Source of the DNA: an uncultured Eubacteriales bacterium
Lineage (GTDB): Bacteria; Bacillota; Clostridia; Christensenellales; Borkfalkiaceae
Length of the DNA: 52,611 nt
NCBI GenBank assembly: GCA_900547645.1
Contig: URHP01000003.1
Location: 1 to 52,611 of the forward strand
Direction of reading: 5' to 3'
The notes beneath the pieces are model-generated. The model was not told the DNA's origin. It worked only from the letters and a program-made list of their open reading frames with translations, and ran no database searches. Made by a program: the position numbers and the translations under genes. Below are positions 31,828-38,899 of this stretch, in pieces (position 1 is the first letter of the stretch; each line of letters opens with the position of its first letter).

Positions 31828-31871
31828 AAAAACGTGCCGCCGCTGCCATTTGGCAGCGGCGGCACGTTTTT
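31828..31871. terminator. Bidirectional terminator after clpC
   Basis: Perfect 21-bp stem (31828-31848 with 31851-31871) with a 2-nt loop; T run on the plus strand and A run at the left give termination in both directions, serving clpC and the convergent gene. Confidence 0.9.
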
Positions 31872-31879
31872 TATGACCG

Positions 31880-32722
31880 TTATTTCTTCTTTTTCTTCAC
31901 GAGCACCTGATAGGGTTTGATGAGTCCCTTTTTGATGAGCGCTTCGTCCGTCTGGTACTTCATGTGATAGTCCATCGGGATGCAGCCGGAGACGGTGACG
32001 GAGTACTTCGCGGCAAGATCCTGCAGCAGCTCCTTGGCATATTTGACCATGCGTTTGCTGGTGATGCGGATCTTCATGGGCGTTTCGGTGTACGTCTTCC
32101 GGTCCGATACGTCCTCATAGCGGTACTTGGTATCCTCATATGCGGAAGGATCGAGCGCAAGATAGAGGGTGAGCGTCTTGCCGCCCACGTTGAGTTTTGC
32201 AATGCGGTCTGCGTGATAGCGGAAGTTTTCGCAGTGACGGCTCAGGCGCGTCTTGACTCCCGTGAGCTCCGAAAAGGCGTTTTTCAGATCGGTGTAGAAG
32301 TCCTGCATCTTTTCGTCCTGAATGAGGCGGGACTTGAAGGAGCGGCGGTAGCGCGTGACATATTCGTATCCCGCGGGGGCTTCCGCCGGTTCCGCGGCGT
32401 CTGCCGCGGCGATCTCTGCTTCGTCTGCCTCTTCCTCCTCCGGTTCGTCTTCCGTCTGCCCGGCTTCTTCGGGAACGGGCTGCAGGTCGGGGTTTTCTTC
32501 CATTTCCGCCTGCGCCGCTTCAAATTCCGCGATCTCGCGGTCCTGCTCCTCCAGCCAGCGCGCTTCCGCACGGGCGCACGGATAGGATTCCCACCGTTCG
32601 CAGCGGGCGCAGAAGGTGAACGAACCGCACAGGTCGTATCCTGCCGCCTCGCTTGCAAGCCATTTGTCCACGTCGAGTTCGCGTTGACGTTGTGCCAATT
32701 TTTCCTCGGTAAACGCTTCCAT
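31880..32722 (-). CDS. Conserved-looking protein of unknown function
   Basis: 280 residues. The N-terminal 60 contain cysteines in CGSFTFCARCERWESYPCAR, possibly a zinc site. A strongly acidic, Ala/Glu/Pro-rich linker (about 75-125) follows. The C-terminal domain (about 130-280) has phrases typical of an uncharacterised domain widespread in Firmicutes: YRRSFKSRLIQ, YTDLKNAFSELTGVKTRLSR, KLNVGGKTLTLYLALDPSAY, VSDRKTYTETPMKIRI, and a lysine-rich end. ATG 32722 is preferred over GTG 32731 because AGGGGTGAG sits in front. It has a good promoter and stands alone. Confidence 0.75.
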   Translation of the reverse strand: MEAFTEEKLAQRQRELDVDKWLASEAAGYDLCGSFTFCARCERWESYPCARAEARWLEEQDREIAEFEAAQAEMEENPDLQPVPEEAGQTEDEPEEEEADEAEIAAADAAEPAEAPAGYEYVTRYRRSFKSRLIQDEKMQDFYTDLKNAFSELTGVKTRLSRHCENFRYHADRIAKLNVGGKTLTLYLALDPSAYEDTKYRYEDVSDRKTYTETPMKIRITSKRMVKYAKELLQDLAAKYSVTVSGCIPMDYHMKYQTDEALIKKGLIKPYQVLVKKKKK

Positions 32723-32751
32723 AGTTCTCACCCCTTTGAGTTCTTGCCACT

Positions 32752-32780
32752 ATTATAGTATAAAATTTTACAAAATGCAA
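32752..32780 (-). promoter_or_regulatory. Sigma-A promoter of the unknown protein
   Basis: Minus-strand -35 TTGCAT (32775-32780), 17-nt spacer, -10 TATAAT (32752-32757). Confidence 0.75.
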
Positions 32781-32785
32781 GCCCC

Positions 32786-32847
32786 GCGGGCATTTTTTTG
32801 CAAAAAACATGACAAAAAATGCCCGCCCGTCCGATTTTCATGCGGGC
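32786..32847. repeat. Overlapping inverted repeats between apgM and the unknown gene
   Basis: GCGGGCATTTTTT (32786-32798) pairs with 32814-32826, and GCCCGC (32821-32826) can instead pair with GCGGGC at 32842-32847. The two foldings exclude each other. Together with the terminator at 32865 they form a chain of three hairpins. Confidence 0.55.
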
Positions 32848-32864
32848 AAACCATGAAACATAAT

Positions 32865-32892
32865 AAAAAACCCGCACAGGTGCGGGTTTTTT
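32865..32892. terminator. Bidirectional terminator of the mtnN-luxS-ung-apgM group
   Basis: Six A, CCCGCA/TGCGGG stem with CAGG loop, six T. Confidence 0.85.
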
Positions 32893-32910
32893 GATTTCAT
32901 CGGACCTGCG

Positions 32911-34113
32911 TTATCGCAGAAAAGCGCGCATCATCTCGCAGGCGCGGGGAACAAACAGGTTTGCGGCACGCGCCGACTCCTCGTCGTACCGTTCGGCGCC
33001 CTTGTGCGTCTCGTCGCTGCGGTACAGCAGGAAGGGCACGGGATCGGAGGTGTGCGTCTTCAGGGCGACGGGCGTGGGGTGATCGGGCATGATCAGCATG
33101 GAAAAAGCCTCGCCCGCGGCGTTCAGACGGCGCGCGATGCGCTCCGCCACGCCGTCCACCTGTTCGATGGAGTAGATCTTTTTGTCGGCGTCGCCGTGGT
33201 GACCGCATTCGTCGGGCGCTTCCATGTGGACGTACACGAAATCGGTCCCGTCGAGGAGCGCATCCGCGGCGGCGTCCGCCTTGCCTGCAAAGTTGGTGTC
33301 CCAATTGCCCGTTGCGCCGGCGACTTCCAGCACGTCCATTCCCGCAAGGATGCCGATGCCTTTGACGAGATCGACTGCCGAAATGACCGCGCCGCGCTTG
33401 CCGTACAGGTCGGAAAACGGGCGCAGGAGCGGTTTTGTGCCCTCTCCCCAGAACCAGGCGGAGTTGGCGGGGTTCTTGCCTGCCGCGCGCCTTGCCCTGT
33501 TGACCGGGTGATCGTTTAAAATTTCATAGGAACGCTTCATCATGGCAAGCAGCGTTTCGCCCATGGCGCCCTTGGGCAGAGATCCGGCAACGGGGCGGTC
33601 GGTGATGTCGTGCGGCGGCGTGAGGACGGAACCCGTCTTTTCGCCGCGGGCGACCAGGCAGTGGCGGTAGGAGATGCCCGCGTACAGCGTAAAGGGCGGT
33701 TTGTCGAATTCCTGTTTGAGCGCGCCGATCAGTTCGCGCGCTTCCCGTGTCGTGATCTCGCCCGAGGAATAGTCGATCATCCGCTTTGCTTCGTAGGGCG
33801 CCTCCTCCGAGAGGGTGACAAGGTTACAGCGGTAAGTCACGTCGTCGTCCGCAAGCGGAATGCCGATGGACGCGGCTTCCAGGGGGGAACGCCCTGTATA
33901 AAATTCCTTGGGATCGTAGCCCATCACCGAAAGATTGGCGACGTCGCTGCCGGGCGCATAGCCGTCCGGGACTGTCTTTGCAAGTCCGATCGTGCTCTTT
34001 TTTGCGAGCTCGTCAAAAAACGGGGTGTCTGCAAGCTGCAGACAGGTTTTGTTTCCGCGGTCGGGCATGGGGTATCCCGCCATGCCGTCTCCCAAAATGA
34101 CAACGTACTTCAT
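32911..34113 (-). CDS. apgM: Cofactor-independent phosphoglycerate mutase (ApgM type)
   Basis: 400 residues. Alkaline-phosphatase-superfamily enzyme: MKYVVILGDGMAGYP gives the first metal aspartate, YAPGSDVANLSVMGYDP the catalytic Ser56, and VHMEAPDECGHHGDADKK plus LIMPDHPTP the remaining Mn/Zn ligands. The short length and these motifs mark the archaeal-type (2,3-bisphosphoglycerate-independent, ApgM) family, which interconverts 3- and 2-phosphoglycerate. AAGGAG precedes the ATG, eight bases after the ung stop, so it is co-transcribed with ung and luxS. Confidence 0.93.
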   Translation of the reverse strand: MKYVVILGDGMAGYPMPDRGNKTCLQLADTPFFDELAKKSTIGLAKTVPDGYAPGSDVANLSVMGYDPKEFYTGRSPLEAASIGIPLADDDVTYRCNLVTLSEEAPYEAKRMIDYSSGEITTREARELIGALKQEFDKPPFTLYAGISYRHCLVARGEKTGSVLTPPHDITDRPVAGSLPKGAMGETLLAMMKRSYEILNDHPVNRARRAAGKNPANSAWFWGEGTKPLLRPFSDLYGKRGAVISAVDLVKGIGILAGMDVLEVAGATGNWDTNFAGKADAAADALLDGTDFVYVHMEAPDECGHHGDADKKIYSIEQVDGVAERIARRLNAAGEAFSMLIMPDHPTPVALKTHTSDPVPFLLYRSDETHKGAERYDEESARAANLFVPRACEMMRAFLR

Positions 34114-34121
34114 GAATCTCC

Positions 34122-34790
34122 TTATTTGCTCAGATCCCAGTCGATGGGCGCGATGCCGTGCGCCGTGAGGTAGGCGTTCGTCTTGGAAAAGTGGCGGCAA
34201 CCGAAAAAGCCGTTGTATGCCGACAGCGGCGAGGGGTGTGCGCACTCCAGAACGAGATGCTTGCTCTGATCGATCAGCGCCTTCTTCCTGCGCGCGTTTC
34301 CGCCCCACAGCAGAAATACGAGGTGCTCTTTTTGTTCGCTCAGAATGGAAATGACGGCGTCCGTAAACCAGCTCCAGCCGCAGCCCGCGTGCGAGTTTGC
34401 CTGATGGGCGCGCACGGTGAGCGCGGTATTCATGAGCAGCACGCCCTCTTTCGCCCATTTGGTGAGGTTCCCCGATTGCACGACGGGGCATCCGAGATCG
34501 TCGTGCAGTTCCTTCATCATATTTTCAAGGGAGGGCGGTTTGGGAACGCCGTCCTTGACGGAAAAGCACAGTCCGTGCGCCTGTCCCTCGTTATGATAGG
34601 GGTCCTGTCCGAGCAGCACGGCCTTCACGTTTGCGTAGGGCGTGTAGCGGAAGCAGTTGTAGATGTCGTACATATCCGGATAGACGATATGGCGACGGTA
34701 TTCGTCGATGAGGAACGCGCGGATCTTTTTGTAGCGTTCGTCCTCAAACAGGGGCGCGAGCGGCTCCTTCCAGTCTCCGAGATCGATCAT
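34122..34790 (-). CDS. ung: Uracil-DNA glycosylase, family 1
   Basis: 222 residues. GQDPYH (catalytic Asp63), the KPPSLENM segment, LLMNTALTVRAHQANSHAG and HPSPLSAYNGFFGCRHFSK (His185) are all present. It excises uracil from DNA. GGAGG is four bases before the ATG, and the ATG overlaps the luxS stop (ATGA). Confidence 0.97.
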   Translation of the reverse strand: MIDLGDWKEPLAPLFEDERYKKIRAFLIDEYRRHIVYPDMYDIYNCFRYTPYANVKAVLLGQDPYHNEGQAHGLCFSVKDGVPKPPSLENMMKELHDDLGCPVVQSGNLTKWAKEGVLLMNTALTVRAHQANSHAGCGWSWFTDAVISILSEQKEHLVFLLWGGNARRKKALIDQSKHLVLECAHPSPLSAYNGFFGCRHFSKTNAYLTAHGIAPIDWDLSK

Positions 34791-35215
34791 AGTGCCTCCA
34801 ACACCGCAAGGTATGCGGCAAGTTCTTCTTTTGCGCCTGCAAGATCGTGTTCAAGGTAGTTTCCGCACTCTCTGCGCGTTCCGCCGGGAACGGCGCCAAA
34901 GGCGAGCGCATGGGGAATGGTCTCCTTCAGCAGCGCAAGCACGTCGGCATAGGAAAGGCGCACGGTCAGCAGATAGAAGCCGGTGCGGCATCCCATCGGA
35001 CCGAAGTAGACGATCTGTTCCTTTTCCCGTCCGTTGCGGAGCGCCGTCGCCATCAGGTGTTCGACGGTGTGCAGCGCTTTCGGGGAAATATAGTCTCCAG
35101 CATTGGGCGTCTTGAAGCGCAGATCGAACGTCGTAATGCCGTTTGCATCCGTCTGCGCATACAGTCCCTTTTGCAGGACGTCATGGTCTTTCTGAAAGGA
35201 GGGAATGGTCTCCAT
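34787..35215 (-). CDS. luxS: S-ribosylhomocysteine lyase LuxS
   Basis: 142 residues from METIPSFQKDHD. Metal ligands His49 and His53 (HTVEH) and Cys117 (ECGNY), with catalytic Cys76 in GCRTG. It cleaves S-ribosylhomocysteine to homocysteine and the AI-2 precursor. The chosen ATG at 35215 matches family starts and has GGAG 12 bases upstream; longer in-frame starts (to 35278) add non-family sequence. MtnN, which supplies its substrate, is the gene before it on the same strand. Confidence 0.92.
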   Translation of the reverse strand: METIPSFQKDHDVLQKGLYAQTDANGITTFDLRFKTPNAGDYISPKALHTVEHLMATALRNGREKEQIVYFGPMGCRTGFYLLTVRLSYADVLALLKETIPHALAFGAVPGGTRRECGNYLEHDLAGAKEELAAYLAVLEAL

Positions 35216-35246
35216 ATCGGCGCAAATCTCCATATTTAGAAAATTA

Positions 35247-35336
35247 TCGAAATAATTCTTTGCCTGAAATTGCCGCAAAATCGGATAAAAACGGACAAAA
35301 CTGATACAAAATCAGGACATAACGGTATTATTTCGA
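35247..35336. repeat. 10-bp inverted repeat in the luxS leader
   Basis: TCGAAATAAT (35247-35256) and its exact complement ATTATTTCGA (35327-35336) frame the AT-rich gap between mtnN and luxS. No clear promoter or riboswitch was seen there. Confidence 0.4.
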
Positions 35337-35347
35337 ATTTTATCGAA

Positions 35348-36004
35348 TTACTCCAATGCGGCAAAGATCTCACGCATGAAGGCCTTCAGGTTGAGCGCCG
35401 CGCGCGCGAGATTTTTTTCGAACTGCTCCGTGGTGCTGCCCGCGCCGTAGACGTCGGAGATCGCCTTGACCGAAACGCAGGGGACGCCCGCATATTTGCA
35501 GACCTGTGCGATCGCCGCGCCCTCCATGTCGCGGATGTGCGCGCCCAGCCGGATGAGCAGGTCGTGGTCGGCGGGCGAGTCGTTGAAGCGGTCTCCCGTG
35601 CCGAGCGCGCGGCGCGGGTAGTCGAGCGCGGCGGGAACGTACAGGGGCAGAAAGTTTTCCGCCTCTCCGTCCAAAGTTCCGATCTCTCCGCCCTCGAGCT
35701 GCGTGATGTCGAAGTCGTACTGCACGGCTCTGTCGATCAGGTAGACTTCGGTGAGTTCCGTTTTGTCGCAAAGCCCTCCCGCAACGCCGAAGTTGAGCAC
35801 GATGTCCGCGCCCTTTTCCAAAACGGCGCACGTTCCCGCCGCGGCGTTGACTTTGCCCACGCCGCACACGCACAGCAGCACCTCTTTCCCGAACGCCTTC
35901 CCGCGGTAGACGGGTTTTCCGTGCATGGTCAGAATGTTTTCGATTTCCATTTGGTCGAGAAGCGCTTCCGCTTCCGAGTCGAGCGCAATGACAGCTCCGA
36001 TCAT
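35348..36004 (-). CDS. mtnN: 5'-methylthioadenosine/S-adenosylhomocysteine nucleosidase
   Basis: 218 residues. MIGAVIALDSEAEALLDQM is the N terminus; VLNFGVAGGL, GTGDRFN, DMEGAAIAQVCKYAGVPCV and VKAISDVYG carry the purine, ribose and catalytic residues of the MTAN family. It releases adenine from SAH and MTA, giving S-ribosylhomocysteine for LuxS. AAAGGAG precedes the ATG, and a consensus promoter lies at 36026-36054. Confidence 0.95.
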   Translation of the reverse strand: MIGAVIALDSEAEALLDQMEIENILTMHGKPVYRGKAFGKEVLLCVCGVGKVNAAAGTCAVLEKGADIVLNFGVAGGLCDKTELTEVYLIDRAVQYDFDITQLEGGEIGTLDGEAENFLPLYVPAALDYPRRALGTGDRFNDSPADHDLLIRLGAHIRDMEGAAIAQVCKYAGVPCVSVKAISDVYGAGSTTEQFEKNLARAALNLKAFMREIFAALE

Positions 36005-36025
36005 CTTTTTTTCTCCTTTTTTCAT

Positions 36026-36054
36026 ATTATAACAACTTTTCGGCTTTTTTGCAA
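36026..36054 (-). promoter_or_regulatory. Sigma-A promoter of mtnN (and probably luxS-ung-apgM)
   Basis: Minus-strand -35 TTGCAA (36049-36054), 17-nt spacer, -10 TATAAT (36026-36031). Confidence 0.8.
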
Positions 36055-36111
36055 TCGTATCGTATCGAAAAGCGGCGCGCCGTCCATAAATTGCAAAAAG
36101 GAGGCAGGTCT

Positions 36112-37359
36112 ATGAACCCGTTTGATCTGAAGCCGCAGAAGGCGGACAAGATTTTTACCGAATGGAAGAAGGTGCTCGTCAAGCCCTACGATAAGCGTAC
36201 GGTCGATCCGTATACCCGTCTTCGGGTGATCCTGATGTCGGGCACGGAGTTTGAATCGGTGCGCTGTTCGCATGCCGTCACCAGGCAGTGCCCGAACAAC
36301 GACGTGCGCCGCCGTCTTGCCTACATGCGCCGCGGCGAACAGCTGCAGCAAAAGCGCGTTGCCGCGCTGAAGCCCTCCGACGAGAGCATTCTGGAACACA
36401 CCATCGGCTATGAGCAGCTCGCCGTCGATCTCACGGCAAATCTTGCGCTTTCGGAAAAGAACGGCTACGTCAAAAAGCAGCTCGATTTTGCATTGCTCGA
36501 GGACTTTGACCATCTCTACCGCTATGCCGACCTCATGGAGCTGGAAAAGGGCGGCGATCCCGCGCGGCTGGTGGGGGACTATACCGAGATCATGCCCGGG
36601 CGCCCCACCGTTGCCGAATACCGCCACCCGTACGACGACGTGAACTTCTATATCAACGGCTATCTCAACGATCTGAAGACAAAGCTGAATATCAATATCA
36701 TCACGGCGGCGGAGCAGCAGACGATGAACTTTTATATGAACGTCGGCAATCTGTATGCGTCGCCGCTCGGGCGGCAACTGTATAACGAGATCGCCATGAT
36801 CGAAGAACAGCACGTCACGGGCTACGGATGCCTGAAAGATCCCTGCATGACCGATTGGGAGCGGCTGCTGATGAACGAATATACGGAGTGCTACCTCTAT
36901 TATTCCTGTTATGAGGACGAGACGGACGCGCGCATCAAAAAGATCTGGGAGATGCACTTTGAGGAGGAGGTCGCGCATCTGCACGAGGCGGCGGAACTTC
37001 TGCGCATTTACGGCGGCAAGGTGTGGCAGCAGGTGCTGCCCGAAGGGGGCGAATTCCCCGAACTTTTAAAATTCCGCTCTCAGAAGGCGTATATCCGTGA
37101 AGTGCTGAAAAGCGTGCGCCTGACAGGCGTGGAGGAGGGCTTCGAGGAGCTGGATAACGTTCCCGACTCCTTCCGCTATTTCAGCTATAATGCGCGCATT
37201 CACGGAAAGCCCTCCGCCGCGGGAACGCACACGGTCATTGAAAAGGCGATCGCCCGCCTTGGCGAGGATTACCGCCTGCAGGACAGGGATCACCCCGTCC
37301 GCGCCCTGTCCGACAGAACGCGTGACAATCTGGACGTGGGAAGAGTAAAGGGGGCATAA
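36112..37359 (+). CDS. Large ferritin-like protein of unknown function
   Basis: 415 residues, soluble. Predicted long helices carry carboxylate/histidine pairs at ferritin-like spacing: ESILEHTIGYEQLAVDLTAN (residues about 89-108), EIAMIEEQHVTGYGC (about 224-238) and MHFEEEVAHLHEAAELLRIY (about 283-302). These could bind a diiron centre. The last 100 residues hold no recognisable domain. I know no named family of this length with this pattern. GGAGG precedes the ATG. It stands alone, divergent from mtnN, and ends in a very strong hairpin. Confidence 0.7.
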   Translation: MNPFDLKPQKADKIFTEWKKVLVKPYDKRTVDPYTRLRVILMSGTEFESVRCSHAVTRQCPNNDVRRRLAYMRRGEQLQQKRVAALKPSDESILEHTIGYEQLAVDLTANLALSEKNGYVKKQLDFALLEDFDHLYRYADLMELEKGGDPARLVGDYTEIMPGRPTVAEYRHPYDDVNFYINGYLNDLKTKLNINIITAAEQQTMNFYMNVGNLYASPLGRQLYNEIAMIEEQHVTGYGCLKDPCMTDWERLLMNEYTECYLYYSCYEDETDARIKKIWEMHFEEEVAHLHEAAELLRIYGGKVWQQVLPEGGEFPELLKFRSQKAYIREVLKSVRLTGVEEGFEELDNVPDSFRYFSYNARIHGKPSAAGTHTVIEKAIARLGEDYRLQDRDHPVRALSDRTRDNLDVGRVKGA

Positions 37360-37408
37360 GTCGGCGGATTATTCCCAAAGACGGCGCAAAAACCGCAATA
37401 CGTTCGAT

Positions 37409-37456
37409 CCAAATGCCGCCCCGCATGCGCAACTGCGCATGCGGGGCGGCATTTGG
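37409..37456. terminator. Perfect 23-bp hairpin with 2-nt loop
   Basis: 37409-37431 pairs without mismatch with 37434-37456; the loop is AC. TTTGG ends the stem, and no clear T run follows. It is probably the terminator of the ferritin-like gene. Confidence 0.7.
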
Positions 37457-37526
37457 CTATCATAATTTTGAATTGCGGTATTTCAAATCTGTTATAGCGC
37501 TTTTACGGCTTTTTTCGCCCTGCACC

Positions 37527-37555
37527 TTGACAATGTGATAGATTTGTGATAGATT
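37527..37555 (+). promoter_or_regulatory. Promoter with tandem 11-bp repeat ahead of the secreted protein
   Basis: -35 TTGACA (37527-37532), 17-nt spacer, -10 TAGATT (37550-37555). The spacer and -10 consist of TGTGATAGATT repeated exactly twice (37534-37544, 37545-37555), one helix turn apart. Confidence 0.6.
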
Positions 37556-37588
37556 GATTATAAATAAAGGAATAAGGGGGATTTTCAC

Positions 37589-38884
37589 ATGTTCGGAAAA
37601 ACAAAGAAGTGTCCGGTTGTATTCGCGTTGGCGGCAGTCTTGCTGTTGGCGGGGCTGTTGGCGCCGTCTGGCAGCGCAATGCAGGCGAACGCTGCGGCAA
37701 ACAATGCAAACGTGTACTATTACACGGATTACGAGCGGAGCGTAGATATTGTCAATTCCCTGGTGGCTGATGGAGTCATAGATGAGGAAAAATTTCATCA
37801 TGTAACGCCTCCACTTAGTATGACTATTTGGCAGTCTTTGGAAATGTGGTACGAGGATGATGTAGACGGCATTTTACAGGTGGAATCAAATTCGTATATT
37901 ATTTTTGAAGCGAGGGCAAAATTTCCGACGCAGATCGACGACGGCGACACGCTGCTCATGGCGGATATTCTTCTGGAATTATTTTCCGGCTGGAAGAGCA
38001 TGGGCTGTAAGATCATGTTCATCAGCGGCACGGAAGAAGCGCTTCTTACGTCGTATGACTATGGTTCAAAAGAAGAACTGAAAGATTATACGGAGTTTTT
38101 GGATTACGTGGATATTCACGTCAATACCGATTGGCTTACGACGATCATGGGATACATTTTCTACCAAGCGGAATTGGCATGCGGCGGAAACCCGATCGGC
38201 GACTACACATTTTTCCTCGATCCACGTATGTTCGGCGACAGCTCTGGCCTATCTTTCTTGTCCAATTGGTTTACGGAGGATTACCTGCTGCCCTATCTGC
38301 TGAGCGCATATTACGATGAGACGCAGGCGTTCTACAATTGGGAGTATCGCGTTCTGGAATCATATGATGACTTTGTTCAATTTTACGATGATTTGAATAT
38401 TCATTTGATTTGCTATGATAATGATTTGTTAGTGCCCTTTACAAGATTGGATCCCTATGGTACATATGTCGTAACGGATTTGAGTGATTATTTTGGCGCT
38501 GCAAGGTGCGCATTCAGTTATATGACATGTCCGCCTTTGGAAGCCAATGCATGGATCACGGGATTGCAAGATTATTTTGAAGAATGGGGCTTTTATGGGA
38601 ACGATGCAAAGGTCTATGTTTTGAATATGACCGGTCAATCAATTTCTGCATTTTCCGATCCCGGCGTATATGGTCTGACACCGGGCGATCACGATGACCT
38701 GTATCAAGTGATCAAAGACTTTTTGTTGGACGATCCGTATTTGTGGCAGTACGACAATTGGAACGGAAGATGTCAGATCACGCATAAGCTGATTCCGCCC
38801 GGACCAAACAGCGGTTGGCTTGATGATGTATTTCCGTATTTCCATGTTCCCGGATGGTCGATCTATCAGCCGGAAGTAGTGTAA
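37589..38884 (+). CDS. Secreted protein of unknown function
   Basis: 431 residues. A signal peptide (FALAAVLLLAGLLAPSGSAM, cleavage probable after the ANA at about 34-36) precedes a mature domain rich in Tyr, Asp, Trp and Phe (YYYTDYERSVDIVNSLVAD, WQSLEMWYEDDVDGILQVE, DYFEEWGFYGNDAKVYVLNM). No cell-wall anchor, repeats or catalytic motif is recognised. The base composition is clearly more AT-rich than surrounding genes, which suggests recent acquisition. AAGGGGG lies before the ATG. It is followed after 15 bases by the LRR lipoprotein, so the two are probably one operon of surface or exported proteins. Confidence 0.7.
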   Translation: MFGKTKKCPVVFALAAVLLLAGLLAPSGSAMQANAAANNANVYYYTDYERSVDIVNSLVADGVIDEEKFHHVTPPLSMTIWQSLEMWYEDDVDGILQVESNSYIIFEARAKFPTQIDDGDTLLMADILLELFSGWKSMGCKIMFISGTEEALLTSYDYGSKEELKDYTEFLDYVDIHVNTDWLTTIMGYIFYQAELACGGNPIGDYTFFLDPRMFGDSSGLSFLSNWFTEDYLLPYLLSAYYDETQAFYNWEYRVLESYDDFVQFYDDLNIHLICYDNDLLVPFTRLDPYGTYVVTDLSDYFGAARCAFSYMTCPPLEANAWITGLQDYFEEWGFYGNDAKVYVLNMTGQSISAFSDPGVYGLTPGDHDDLYQVIKDFLLDDPYLWQYDNWNGRCQITHKLIPPGPNSGWLDDVFPYFHVPGWSIYQPEVV

Positions 38885-38899
38885 ACGCAAGGGGGGCTT

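Noticed and set aside
35216..35347. SAM or SAH riboswitch upstream of luxS
   Set aside because: The gap is AT-rich, contains only a simple inverted repeat and no conserved riboswitch core.
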